DNA of 64,000 nt from Odiellus spinosus (taxonomy: Eukaryota > Arthropoda > Arachnida > Opiliones > Phalangiidae): assembly GCA_963920705.1 (NCBI GenBank), contig OY987228.1:1-64000 (forward strand), written 5' to 3'. The translations under genes were made by a program, and so were the position numbers. This document shows, one piece after another, positions 12,274-24,319 of this stretch (positions are counted from its first letter, which is position 1; each line of letters opens with the position of its first letter). Below the pieces are notes generated by a model that saw only the letters and a list, made by a program, of their open reading frames with translations, was not told the origin of the DNA and made no database searches.

Positions 12274-12281
12274 TGTAACAG
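12267..12281 (+). repeat. Putative left terminus of mariner-type element
   Basis: TACAGGGTGTAACAG interrupts the integrase fragment. ACAGGGTGT-type termini are common in insect Tc1/mariner-type elements. No matching inverted terminus was found on the far side of the transposase, so the other end is probably lost. Unit B copy: 28792-28806. Confidence 0.4.
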
Positions 12282-12424
12282 ATAACAAAACTCAATAGCT
12301 TCTATGGGAAAAATTTTCAAAGGGATTTTAACATTGAAAATTAAAATTAGGAATTTCATCAAAATAGACCATTTCGGCGGAAAATTAAAATCAGCTTAAA
12401 CAACGCTAATTTGAAATTATTTTC

Positions 12425-12690
12425 AAAAATCGACAAAAATAACCAAAATATGCCAAATTGGATAATTCCTTTTAAAATCGGTAAAAATAGGCCAAATTCG
12501 ATAATTGCTTTTAAAATCGATAAAAATAGGCCAAATTGGATAATTCTTTTTAAAATCGATAAAAATAGGCCAAATCGGATAATTCCTTTTAAAATCGATA
12601 AAAATAGGCCAAATCGGATAATTCCTTTTAAAATAGATAAAAATAGGCTAAATCGGATAAATCATTTTAAAATCGATAAAAATAGGCCAT
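12425..12690. repeat. 39-bp AT-rich minisatellite, ~7 units (unit A)
   Basis: Tandem units of about 39 bases, each holding AAAATCGATAAAAATAGGCC and GGATAATTCCTTTT. About seven units here against about nine in unit B. The open frame across it comes from the unit length being a multiple of three. Confidence 0.85.
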
Positions 12691-12914
12691 TGTGGTTAAA
12701 TACTTTAGAAATTAACATAAATGTACCAATTTAAAATTATCCTCCTAAACCAATAAAATTTAGGTCAGATTAGTAATTTCGTTTTAAAATTTAAAGAAAT
12801 TGCGCCAAATTTGATAATTGTTATTTTTCTCCAACAACGATCAAGATTTTTTCTGAAATGCGCGATATTCTCTTGAAAATTCTCTTCAAATTCCAATAAA
12901 ACAGGCCAAAATCA

Positions 12915-13962
12915 TTAGTGCATGTGTTCAATATGCCCCCCATCGGTTCCTAGGCATTCTTTGCCGCGACTAATTACTGACCCTAGGACATTAGCTAGAG
13001 ATCGTTCGACAGCTGATCGAATTTTTTGCCGCAGTTCCTCAAGTGTTTGAACTTCAGATTCATACACAACGCTTTTTACGTATCCCCAAAGGAAAAAGTT
13101 CAAAGGTGTTTGATCGGGGGATCTTGGTGGCCATGGAAAGGACCCTCCCCGTCCAAACCATCGGTTAGGAAAGCTATCGTTAAGCCACTCTCGTACGCCT
13201 CGATGGTAATGCGGAGGTGCTCGTCTTGCTGAAACCACATATCTTGCGTTTCAGCTGGTGGCATCTCTCGCAAGGCTTCGGTAACACTAGTTTGAAGAAA
13301 TTCCAGATAAATTGGCCCAGTTAAATTTTCTTCAAAAAAGAAAGGACCTATTATTCGTTCCCCGAAAATTCCCACCCATACATTCGTTTTAAATCTCTGT
13401 TGATCGAATTTTCTCTAAGCCAATAAGGATTTTGCATGTTGTGCCTATTGACCGTTCCATCTCTATGGAATGTGGCTTCATCAGACTATAGAACTTTAGA
13501 AACAAAGTTTGGATGTTCTTCCGACAGCCATCGCAAGGACAAACAAAACTCATTGCGTCGCAGCCTATCTTCATCCGATAGAGCCTGTTGCAAGTGAATA
13601 TGGTAGGGGTGGAACTTCTGGGTGTGAAATACTCGAAGGACTGTAGAATGGCTAACTCCAAACTCTCCACCAACTGCTCTACTACTGGTGTGGGGGTTAA
13701 CGTGGAACGCCGCCAGGATCATATCATCACCTCTTGATTCGTTAGCCACGATGCGATTGACTCTGGGTTGTTTTTGTTGACGATTGAAAGAGCCATCACT
13801 ACGGAGATTTGCTTCAAGAGCTCGAAAGGTTGATTCCACTGGGAATTTATACCGATTTGGATATCTTCTTTGGTACAGACGCGCTGCTTCGCGGGCATTT
13901 CCTCGACATTCACCAAACAATAAAATCATATCAGTTTTCTCAGAACTTGTGAACTGAGTCAT
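12915..13962 (-). pseudogene. Mariner/IS630-type transposase, broken (unit A)
   Basis: Minus-strand transposase of an insect Tc1/mariner-superfamily element. The N-terminal helix-turn-helix (residues 1-60, FTSSEKTDMILLFGECRGNA, DUF4817-like) is followed by a second HTH (GGEFGVSHSTVLRVF). The DDE/D core follows: SDEATFHRDG, WFQQD, and SPDQTPLNFFLWGYVK near the C-terminus. The ATG at 13962 directly precedes MTQFTSSEKTD. Breaks visible here: a stop just before SDEATF, shared with unit B; a frameshift just after the second Asp (QQD); and a 15-base in-frame loss (residues HYWSQ) that unit B does not have. With these breaks it cannot make a whole transposase. A possible left terminus lies at 12267. 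Confidence 0.85.
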
Positions 13963-14025
13963 GATTTATTTATTTATTCGGCTTAAATACTCGTACAGCC
14001 GAAATCCAAATAAGTTGCAAATAGG

Positions 14026-14097
14026 TATTCCGCCTTTAAAAAGGCAGTAACACCAATAAATTGAAAGAAGTATTATATTCCGCCTTTAAAAAGGCAG
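14026..14097. repeat. Two copies of a 22-base palindromic motif
   Basis: TATTCCGCCTTTAAAAAGGC occurs at 14026 and 14076, each with a self-complementary GCCTTT/AAAGGC core. They lie between the transposase start and the MITE. Unit B copies are near 30623 and 30673. Confidence 0.5.
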
Positions 14098-14120
14098 AAA
14101 TATGAACTAGAAATGAAAAA

Positions 14121-14370
14121 TTACGAAGAACAATGAAATAAACTAACTTTCCTGAACTCGTTAGGCTTAAGGTTTTTAATTTTTTAGATAAAATTTGCGC
14201 GAGACTTTGTTTTAAAATCTGTTGCGCAATTTTCCCGCGAAAAGTCTGGCACGAGACATTTAAACAGATTTTAAAACAAAGTCTCGCGCCAATTTTATCT
14301 AGAAAATAGAAAACCTTAAGCCTATTATAACGAGTTCAGGAAAGCTAGTTTATTTCATTGTTCTTCGTAA
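14121..14370. mobile_element. 250-bp palindromic MITE, TA target site (unit A)
   Basis: Almost the whole element is an inverted repeat with arms of about 105 bases. It starts TTACGAAGAACAATGAAATA and ends with its complement TATTTCATTGTTCTTCGTAA. TA on both sides fits a Tc1/mariner-type TA duplication. It is non-coding. Confidence 0.85.
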
Positions 14371-14395
14371 TACCTATTAGATTTCTGATAGAATT

Positions 14396-14573
14396 CGAGA
14401 TTGATTTGAAGAAAATGCCCTTGGGAAGACTATCCAGAGAACAAATAATACGATCATATTCCGTTTTATCGGAGCTCTTCGCTTTACTCGGAAAAAAAGA
14501 TGTCGGAAACAAAATACTCCAACGTATTGCGCCACCCGAGGCTCCTAACAGCGTTAACGCGTTTGGAAAATGA
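14396..14573 (+). pseudogene. PARP-1-like fragment, plus strand (unit A)
   Basis: Reads FEIDLKKMPLGRLSREQIIR, then SYSVLSELFALLGKK, the start of the PARP regulatory (helical) domain. It then jumps to [16 protein letters not shown] from the ADP-ribosyltransferase domain, skipping roughly 150 residues of the usual protein. It ends at a stop right after FGK. It is oriented against the minus-strand PARP piece next door and is distinct from it in sequence (GRLS here, GKLS there). A junction inside two domains with no start codon of its own marks it as a relic. Confidence 0.78.
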
Positions 14574-14661
14574 GTTCCACTGGAACTATAAATTTAGGGT
14601 TAGCGTCTGCAACGCTCGGAATGATCCCTTCGTGTTCAGTTCCCCCGACCGGTGTAACAGT

Positions 14662-15330
14662 TCATAACTGGGAACAAATTGCAGGGTAACGAATGTAGCT
14701 TTGCACCAACGGGTGCAATGTATCTAAAGCCATCATATCGGCGAAATAAATTCCTTTTCCAAACGCGTAACCGCTGTTAGGAGCCTCGGGTGGCGCAATA
14801 CGCAAACCCTGAGTTAAAATGCCAGCTATGTTGCTTGTTCTGGTACCATACCACAACAATTTTCGATTATGAAGCTTTTGCAATGGCATATACCGGTCAC
14901 CTTCTCCTTATCGCGAAATCTTGAAAACTTCTTCAACCTACACTGGTTAGTTTGAATCCTATCTCTACCCCTAGGAGAAAATCTAACATTTGGAGTTTAG
15001 ATTTAATGACTTCAAAGTTGTCCAATATTGGAGGCGAATCTGTGCCAAAATCATGCGGAATTAATGTGAAAAATTGGTTGGAGTAATCTCTTAGTTCGTT
15101 CATTTTGTTTCCGACATCTTTTTTTTTCGAGTAAAGCGAAGAGCTCCGATAAATCGGAATATGATCGAATTATTTGTTCTCTGGAGAGTTTTCCCAAGGG
15201 CATTTTCGAAATAAATCCTAACATTTCCGGATATCCTTTGTAATTGTGAATCTTCGTGCGTCCAGAGAAAAAGGAAGCTAAAAAACTGCTGAACGAGACG
15301 ATAGAACCAATGTCTGTAATCCAAAAAAAT
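14662..15330 (-). pseudogene. PARP-1-like fragment, minus strand (unit A)
   Basis: Minus-strand relic of poly(ADP-ribose) polymerase, a nuclear enzyme that adds ADP-ribose chains from NAD. From 15260 it reads ISKMPLGKLSREQIIRSYSD, then LRDYSNQFFTLIPHDFG and MLDFLLGVEIGF (regulatory domain). Next come [19 protein letters not shown] and [20 protein letters not shown], ending YFADM (catalytic domain). About 45 residues between the two parts are absent. The NAD-binding HGSR is YGTR, so the key His is missing. A stop lies just before GEGDRY. A run of nine A breaks the frame after LLEK, where eight would keep it open; unit B has ten. Confidence 0.82.
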
Positions 15331-15465
15331 AGAAATTCATCTGATGATATTCGCAACCTATATATCGTCGGTGTTATCCAAAATGGAACAAAACATATGC
15401 TTTATTCATTGCCATTGGGATAATATAACCCTGGTTGCCGTAACTTTGAATACTCTTCAAGCATA

Positions 15466-15753
15466 TGTTGCAACTTCGTAATAAAATAGACTTAAGATAA
15501 GAAATACACCTATAGATAAACAGTTAGTTTTTTATCAATGAAAAGAAACATGTATAAAAGCATAATGCTCTGGAAAAATATCCGTCATTCTATGCTAAAC
15601 GCTTGAACTGTAAACATTTAATCGTTTGTGTATTTTACGCGGCCCTTGAAGTCTAGTAATTTTAATCTTTAAATAAAATGCTAAATTAATAAGTAGTCGT
15701 CCTTTTCACTTAAGTTTAGTACGAAACTCGTAACTCGCGAAAAGACTGTAACA
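15466..15753 (+). repeat. 5' LTR of BEL/Pao fossil (unit B)
   Basis: Counterpart of 173-460, with the same TG...CA ends. Confidence 0.88.
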
Positions 15754-18700
15754 TTATGGTACCGAAACCCGGAAGGAGCGTTACTAAGCTCAACAAGAAG
15801 GTTAAAGTCAAGTTTCACCCTAAGAACGTAAGCTACAAAGTTCAACGCTTAAAAGTCAAAGTCAAGAATAGAATTGGGTGACAGAAGTGTAACGAGTTGT
15901 ATTAACATAGAGTGATTACTGAAAACAAGATCAACCCTAAGAGCGAGAACAATTACGATAATGCAAGCCATCGATGCGGAATGGAATGACAGAAAGGAAG
16001 AAGAGCGATTAGACACAATGCTGAAATAACTATTGGATAAGTCAGAGAAGTTGTCAGCCAAGGACGAGCAGATAGAAGAAATAATCCCGGAAGATTTAAT
16101 AGCAAAGGAAATTGATGAAGTAGAAGAGTTCCGAGAGCAAATCCTTGAAAGAAAAGCGAAGGTCGAAAGGTACTTACTCGGTGTCCAGGAAAAGAAGCCA
16201 CAAAAAGACAATCAAGACGGTGGTCGTACGACGGTGAATCTTCCTCGAGTCACGATACCTAAATTGAACGGTGATCCTACACAATGGCGTAGTTTTTGGG
16301 ATCAGTATACCGAGCGGCTATTCATGAGAAGATCGACATAGGAGGCGTCACAAAGTTTGTTTATCTGCGATCTTATATGGAAGGTGCAGCGTTAAACGCC
16401 CTAGCTGGTCTTACGTTGACAGAAGATAATTATGAGATAGCCGTGGATATACTAGAAAAGCGATTTGGACGAAAAGGTATGGCCATTAACAGTCATCTTA
16501 ATAAGATAACGAGTTTGACCGCAGTGAAAAGATCAACGGACGTAGCTGGCCTCAGGTTTCTCTACGATACTTGCGATGTACAAGTCAAATGTCTCGAAGC
16601 GTTGGGAGTCCCAAAAGCTAATTATGGGTACATGTTTTGCCATATGGTAATTAAGCTACTACCACAAGATATAGCTTTGGACTATTCACGAAAATTGGAG
16701 AACCTGGACGAGTACGATGTATCAATTCTGATGGATCACTTGAAGAAGGAAGTTGAATGCCGAGAACGAGCAACCATCCTAAACAGAACAGTCCGCGATT
16801 GAACAGAAGATCAGTCTGACAGTCATTTCAGTAGAGGAAAGGGATTTCAAAGAATGGAAACCAGCAGACCAAGTTTCAGCAGTTTTATACCAAGAAACAA
16901 AGTTCACACAATGGCAATTCTAAACGTAGCTGTATCTGGACCAGAAACATGCTGTTATTGTAATGATGTTACCCACAAACCAGAAGAATGCAAAGCATTG
17001 ATTCTTCCTCGAAAAATGGAACTACTGTCACAACGAGATAGATGTTTTTTATGCCTTAAGCCCAGACACTCCGCAAGACGTTGCAAATCAAAGAAAAGAT
17101 GCGACGAGTGTCAAAGAAGACATCATACATCAGTATGTCGAGATATTCATGGCGACAAGACAAAGTCAACGGATACAGAAGTTAAACGACTACAAGAAAC
17201 CGCAGTATCAATGGCAGCAGTCTGTCCTTCACTAGAGTCTTATGAAGGGCAAGTCCTATTACAGACGATCGTTGTTTATGCGGAGAGAGACGGCAAAAAG
17301 ATACCTATACGGTGTCTACTAGACAACGGAGCTCAAAAGTAATTTATAACCCAAAGTATGGTCGAAAGACTTAAACTACCAGTAGTAGGACAAGGAACTA
17401 TCACGGTTGGAGGTTTCAAAAGCGAAAAATCATGCGTCAAAAAAAATCATTCACGTCGATTCGAAGAAAATTGAAGATCGTCCTAAGCAATTTAGAAGAC
17501 TCAGAAAATCGAATTGAGCTAGCAGTTTACGAAAGCCCAAAGATTTTAGGAGCCGTTATCAGTATGCCGAGAGAAGACATCCGCAGGAAGTTGGCACAAC
17601 AAGGAGTCAAATTGGCAGATATTGCCGAAGTTGAAGGTCAACCCGTACAAAGGGAATTATCAATGATAACTGCTGCTGACTATTATTGGACTATTGTCAC
17701 CGGCGTTATACATTGATTGAACGACTCCTTCGTCGCAATGGAAAGTAGACTAGGCTGGGCGGTACAAGGACCTATACCCTTGACTTCGAACATTTTCTCT
17801 CAAGCTGTCGTTGTCATGAGCAGCGTCGTCGAAGTTGAAGAAGAAACTACTATTGCCTTGAAGGCGTTCTGGGAGCTTGAATCTATAGGAATCAAGGAGG
17901 AACAGTCGTTATCTAGGACCGATGAAGATATAATGGATAAGCATAATTCTACCATTCAGTTCAGAGATGGGCGATACGAAGTTCAGTTGCCATGGAGAGC
18001 AAATCAAGAGGAACTAGGAAATAATCTTATACTGGCCAGAAGACGAATGAGTGGTTTGATCAAAAAATTCCAACAAAATCCAGTTTTATATCACAGATAT
18101 CAAGATACCTTCAATGATTATTTGGAACATGGCATCGTAGAGGAAGTACCGCCAGACCAAATAAATGGTGTCAAATTGAAGTTTTATATCCCTCACTTTC
18201 CAGTAATCAGAGAAGATAAAGAAACAACGAAATTCCGTATAGTATATGATGCAGCAGCTCACGAAAAGAATCAACCATCGCTGAACTCATTACTTAGCCC
18301 CGGACCGAATTTAAATCCAGATCTTCTGCTCATCCTGATGCGTTTCCGAAGAAAGAAGATCGCCATCATGGCAGATGTTGAAAAGGCGTTTTTGATGATA
18401 TCTTTAGCCCCGCAAGATTGAAAATTCGCAAGATTTCTTTGGATAAAATCATTACCGAAGGGAAGCGAGCCTATAGAATTCATCCATCTACGTATGACCA
18501 GAGTCTTATTCGGTGTAAGCTCAAGTCCGTTCCTGTTGGCCGCAACTTTAAAATATCATTTCGCTCAAAAACAAGATGCCTATCCAGAAACCTGCGAAGA
18601 ATTAGCGAAAAGCCTATACGTGGACGATTTAGTCTCAAGCGTAATGAACGTCGAGGAAGGAAAAAAGTTATATCATCAATTAAAGGACATATTTAACAGC

Positions 18701-21251
18701 GCCAGAATGAATATTCAAAAATGGGTATCAAATTCCAAGGAATTAGGAGAACTCTGGGAGGATGAAGGAATTCAAGAAAAATCATTGGCTCTTACTTCGG
18801 AAAACGCGCCTCTTTCCTTGAAAGTCCTCGGAATATCGTGGAATTCTTTGACCGATGTCTTAACCTTCAACGTATCGGCTTTATTGGATTACTTAAAGAC
18901 AAGAAAGAATATGAAAAGAAGCTTTTTGCAAGCAGCTGGACGAGTATTTGACCCCATTGTGTTCTTGTCGCCTTTCATGATTCGAGTCAAGTGTCTTTTC
19001 CAGAAACTATGGGTCGAAGGTATCGATTGGGACAAGGAACTGCCACCTAATATCCAACAAGAATGGGAGCAATGGTGTCTCGAACTGTCAAGTTTACGCA
19101 AAATCTCTATTCCCAGATGGTATAATGAAGGTGCAATTGGAAACGTTATTTCAAGAGAAATACATCTGTTTTGCGACGCGAGCAAGTTGGCTTAAGGCGC
19201 CGTCACTTACCTAAGTCTTGAAACGGAAACTGGAGATACTGGGGTTAGCTTAATTAGCATCAAAATCAAGAGTAGCCCCAATCAAAGAATTAACAACACC
19301 TCGCTTGGAATTGATGGCTGCTCTAATAAGAGCGCGTCTGCTAAAGTACACAATGGAAGTATTTGAAGGAGAGAATTTGAAGTATTATTGTTGGTCCGAT
19401 TCAACTATCGTGGTACAGTGGATACAACAAATATCAAGAGAATGGAAGCCATTTGTGGCAAATCGAGTGGCCGAAATTCATGTATTAACCGAGCCATCTA
19501 CCTGGAGCCACTGCGCTGGAAAAAGTAATCCGACAGATTTTCCGTCACGAGGATGTAAGATAGAAGATCTTCTCAACAATACTACTTGGTGTAAAGGGCC
19601 ACCTTGGCTACTTCAAGATAAATCCTTATGGCCGAAGAATACCAAATTTCCAAGTAATAAAGAGGTGGAAGCGGAACGACGTGTCACTCTTCAATTGGCA
19701 AGCCACGCAGAGGTTTATCAACCAATAATGACATTAGAAAACTATAGCTCAGTGACTCGGGTAATCCGGGTAACGGCCTGGATACTTCGCTTCATAAAGA
19801 ATTAAAGAAAAATCACGCCGGCAAAAGGTCCTTTGAACGCAGAGGAATTGGACAAAGCTCGTAGAACATGGATTCGTGAAGTTCAAAGGGAGTTCTTTCA
19901 ATATGAAATATCAAGATTAAAAGAACGTCAAACCTTATTCAAGACATCCAAGATTATTCAATTTAATCCATTTTTACAAGAAGATCTCTTACGCATTGGC
20001 GAACGGGTTCAAAATTCTAATCTGGAGTATCGAGTCAAACATCCTTATCTTTTGCCTTCGAAGCACAAATTTTCGGAATTACTTGCACGAGAGAGCCATT
20101 TCATCACTATGCACGGAGGCTTAAACAACACCTTAACTCAATTAAGAGAAGATTATTGGATAATGCAAGGTCGTCAAATGGTTAAACGAGTAATTTCAAG
20201 TTCATTATCTGCCGTCGTTTCAAAATTAAAGCTGGAGAACAGAACGCTGCACCGTTACCATTGGATCGAGTTAAAGAATCTCTACCGTTTACGGTTACTG
20301 GAATAGACTTCGCGGGTCCTTTATATGTACGAAAGGGACAAGAATCAACGAAAGTATATATAGCTCTCTTCACTTGTGTTGTCACACGCGCTATCCATTT
20401 GGAATTAGTAACAGACATGAGTGCAGAAAAATTCATGATGTCATTCCGGAGGTTCGTGGAATCGTGGCTCGAAGAGGGATTCCTTCAACAATATATTCGT
20501 ATAATGCAAAGTCATTCAAACGAACGGATCAAGATCTAAGAAGTTTGTATAAAAACGTCGAAAATACTCCATTTCAAGAATATCTAGGTCAAAAAAGAAT
20601 TAAGTGGAGATATATTGTGGAACGTGCCGCCTGGTGGGGCGGCTTTTGGGAAAGGCTCGTCCGCACTGTTAAAACCTGTCTAAAGAAGACATTGGGGAAA
20701 AACACTCTTTCATATGAGGAACTACAGACGAGCTTCACCGAAATAGAAGCAATCATAAATTCCCGACCTCTGACGTACAACAACACGGATCCAAATGAGC
20801 CATTTGCGTTAAGTCCATCCCATTTCCTCATTGGACAAAGAGCCACAGCAGTTTCCGACCAAGTTTTTACGCAAAATCAGATCAACGCTAATAAAAATTA
20901 ATTAACCAAGAAGCTCAAACATCGCCAGGCTGTATTCAACCAATTCTGGAATCGCTGGCGAAATAATTATCCTCTTGAACTTCGCTCAGCTCATAGTAGC
21001 AAAGCAATTAATGAACCAATTCCCTTTAAGGTCAATGATGTCGTCTTTATAGAAGACAACAAACTACCACGTCACGTTTGGCGCATGGGACGAATCATCG
21101 AGGTTTTTCCGGGTCGAGATGGAAAAATACGAGCATGTCAGTTGCGCCTACCAGGAGGAGTCAATATTAGAAGAGCTGTGCAATCTCTATACAATCTGGA
21201 AATTAATGATTAATGAACAATTACTCCTGTTACTGTTCATCGGGCGGAGGA

Positions 21252-21528
21252 TGTTGCAACTTCGTAATAAAATAGACTTAAGATAAGAAATACACCTATA
21301 GATAAACAATTAGTTTTCTATCAATGAAAAGAAAACATGTATAAAAGCATAAAAACCCGTCATTCTATGTTAAACGCTTGAACTGTAAACATTTAATCAT
21401 TTGTGTATTTTACGCGGCTCTTGAAGTCTAGTAATTTTAATCTTTAAATAAAATGATAAATTAATCAGTAGTCGTCCTTTTCACTTAAGTTTAGTCCGAA
21501 ACTCGTAACTCGCGAAAAGACTGTAACA
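21252..21528 (+). repeat. 3' LTR of BEL/Pao fossil (unit B)
   Basis: Counterpart of 5958-6234, the same shorter form. Confidence 0.88.
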
Positions 21529-21593
21529 TTAAATCAATTAAAAATTAAAATTAAATCAATTATACTTACGTCAACACCGTAAAGCGAGTAACT

Positions 21594-22043
21594 TGACTGG
21601 GAAGCTTCACATTGATCGCTTATATAATTTGTCATGTCTAGGTTGGTTAATGGAAAGGTTATAAACGTATGTTATAGGCCTACTGTTTATCAAAGCCTCT
21701 ACTTCGAGCAGCGCGGTTTCCAATTCCGTGTAATTAAAGGTCGCTTGACCCAATATTTTTCTTAGAGCGGTTTTGGTGGTGCGAACTAGTCGCTCCCACC
21801 AACCCCCGTGCCACGCTGCTCTTTCCACGATAAATTTCCATCGTATACCTTGATTGCCAAAAAATTCTTGTAGGTCTTTTTTCCTGAGATTATTCCATAT
21901 ACTGCATAAATCCGTATTTGCCCTTTTAAAGGTTTTTGCATTATCCGTATATATAACCGATGGCAACCCCTTTCTCGAAATTATCCATCTTAGTGCCATA
22001 ATAAATTCGTCCGTGCTAAGGGAAGGTTGGTTAATGGAAAGGT
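21594..22043 (-). mobile_element. BEL/Pao-type integrase fragment (unit B)
   Basis: Duplicate of 6300-6749, with the same isolated integrase-core piece and the same bracketing 20-base direct repeat. No separate origin is implied. Confidence 0.8.
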
Positions 22044-22148
22044 CACCATAGTTTCTAATTTGCTTGTTAACATTCCCTCGTAATATTTTTATTCAAAATG
22101 TAAATAAAAATAACTACTGTACAACGTTTAAGTTCGTGAACAACTAAC

Positions 22149-23492
22149 CTCTTTAAATTTATAAGGAGAACTTTTGGTAATTTTACGATATACATTTGTT
22201 TCTCGGCTTCTATTTTTTGTTTACAGGTGGGGCAATTCCACCCAGCATCGCCCGATATTCTCTCTGGTTTCAAAAAGTTTTTCACACAAGACTAATCAAA
22301 AGACAATTGATAGAAAGTTAGCGAGCGAAATTTAGGCAATTTATATAGGTAAATATTTACATGTAGAGAGCATCTCCTCGACGAAGATATGGGGACTGAA
22401 AGGCCCTCAAATATATCTTGAATGGCCGAATCATTTCTAGTGGTATGCCATTTCCAATACGTACGTATCCCTTCAGATACTGGCAACTTCCCAGTTTCGG
22501 GCGGAGGTAATTTACTAGAAGAACTTCCCTAAGATTTAAAACATTGGCATTGGTTACGTTACTGGTGTGAATGGGAACACTCAAGTCAATTATTGTTTAA
22601 AATTCTCCACTTTGACTCTACCTTTTGGTATAATTTTCAAGTTTCCTACTCCCCCCCCCCCAATATTTTGGCTTAATTTTTAAGATATTCTTTATGCCCG
22701 ACCTTTTGGTATAATTTAAGTTCCCTACTTTAACCCCCAGACCTTTTTGGTCTAACTTTCAGGTTCCATAGTCTTTCCTGTCATTTTTGGTCTATCTTTG
22801 AAGTTTCATACATTACACCAACTTAAAATGTGGTCTAATTTTCAAGTTCACAACCTTTGGAACTACTAATTGAGTTACGTAACTATGCAACAACTTGTTT
22901 GACTGGAAGTTTCCTAACATTTTGGCCTAATTTCGTAACCTTAAGGCCCCTTATATAACTTTCCCCAGCGAAGCATTCGATAATTTGGCTTAATAAAGTG
23001 CACCTACCCTATTGACTTCCACGTGAAGTTTATCCATCAATTTAGTCAAAAACTCATGAGCATCTTGCTGCTCATTGCCAATATAGATGTTGAGATAACG
23101 GCTGACTATATTCTGGAAATTTAATTTCAATTTAAAAAATAAAATTACATGAAATTCAGAAATCTTATTTTTACTAAGAATAATATTTTCAAGCCTACTT
23201 TGAAATCTGAAGGGGTGATGGATCGACTTCCTCCCCGAAGATGTTGCAACAGTATCGAAAGCTCCTCGACTACCTCTCGTTTACTCCCACTAGCCCTACA
23301 ATTGATGAAGAATTAAAAATTCAATCTTCAAATCAGTTAGAAAATCCCAAACTTAAAATTATACCTAAGATCGCTTGAGTAGTCTCGGTGTACTAGATAA
23401 TCAACAAGGCCATTAGTATTTGCTAAGCATTGAATAACTGAATTCATGAGGCAGGTATTTCCTAGGTTACGTAGACCTGTTTGGCAATTTCC
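22149..23492 (-). pseudogene. USP (C19) gene fragment, unit B copy
   Basis: Duplicate of 6855-8198. Exons map to 23492-23365 (Cys box GLRNLGNTC), 23295-23199, 23112-23008 (QQDAHEF), 22528-22361 (finger, with the same 69-base in-frame loss) and 22291-22149 (CPTC to LKR). The same splice borders and the same missing His box show that truncation preceded the duplication. Confidence 0.82.
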
Positions 23493-23576
23493 CTGCAAGT
23501 TTAAAGGGCCTTTCACACCAGCCAATCTTTAGCTCCAACTAGTTGGTACAACTAGCCGGAGCAATTAGTTGGTTAC

Positions 23577-23894
23577 AGCTGGGGCAATTCCACCCAGCAT
23601 CGCCCGATATTCTCTCTGTTTTCAAAAAGTTTTTCACACAAGACTTATCAAAAGACAATTGATAGAAAGTTAGCGAGCGTAATATAGGCAATTTATATAG
23701 GGAAAGATTTAAATGTAGAGAGCATCTCCTCGACTAAGATATGGGGACTGAAAGGCATGAGAAGACTTCGTAACTGTTAGAGACTGACTTGCAATGAAGA
23801 CATGTTAATTGTGATAACAATAGGCCCTCAAATATATCTTGAATGGCCGAATCATTTCTAGTAATTTACTGGAAGTAGCGCCTCTTACTTTTCT
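23577..23894 (-). pseudogene. Second partial USP copy (unit B)
   Basis: Duplicate of 8283-8600. It keeps LTCLHCKSVSNSYEVF, the finger segment absent from the neighbouring exon copy. Confidence 0.75.
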
Positions 23895-24319
23895 ATTGGT
23901 GCTTTTGGATCATGTGCCCAAATTTAAACACCTGCACATTCTTTAGGTTTTGAAAGGGGGGAGGAAACGCTTCTTTCCTTATATTTGGGGATTACCCTCC
24001 TTCAGAGGGGCTTAACTATTTTCGAGAAACAAGTTTTGATACAATGGGTTAAACACAAATTCTTACAAAAAAATGGAAACGAAAGAAAATATTTTTCAAA
24101 TGAACAGAATTGGGAATAAGTTTTAAAGGGACACTAAAATGCCACAAAACACAAAAAAAGAGTAATATATATTTACAAACATTAAATTTAACACTTATTT
24201 TAAAAAGTTCAAAAAATAACAACTGGAGATTCAACACAATTTGCATTTGGTCGTTCTTTTAGTCATCTTGGTTTTAGGAGTTTTCTTTGACTTAGCCATA
24301 TTTTGTAAAACGATTGCCC

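Larger units (their letters stand above)
128..15420. repeat. Tandem segmental duplication, unit A (15.3 kb)
   Basis: Sequence from 128 recurs from 15421 in the same order and orientation at an offset of 15,293-15,294 bases through the first ~10 kb, with only scattered differences. The offset then grows to 15,326 (a satellite length change), ~16,525 (a transposon insertion in unit B) and ~16,597 (minisatellite copy number). The unit holds retroelement fossils, USP and PARP fragments, satellites and small DNA transposons. Low divergence suggests a recent event. An unresolved haplotype joined end to end by the assembler would look the same. Confidence 0.93.
15466..21528 (+). mobile_element. BEL/Pao LTR retrotransposon fossil, unit B copy
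   Basis: Duplicate of the 173-6234 fossil, carried by the tandem duplication and not a separate insertion: flanks, LTRs and internal layout match at an offset of about 15,294. It has the same parts: gag with zinc knuckles, protease, reverse transcriptase, RNase H, integrase and DUF5641-type tail. It is broken, with a similar number of interruptions (about ten), most of them shared with unit A and therefore older than the duplication. Confidence 0.92.

Noticed and set aside
12411-12734. 107-codon open frame with repeated DKNRPN
   Set aside because: A 39-base repeat unit (13 codons) gives a long frame by chance; the unit B version breaks and re-forms on both strands.
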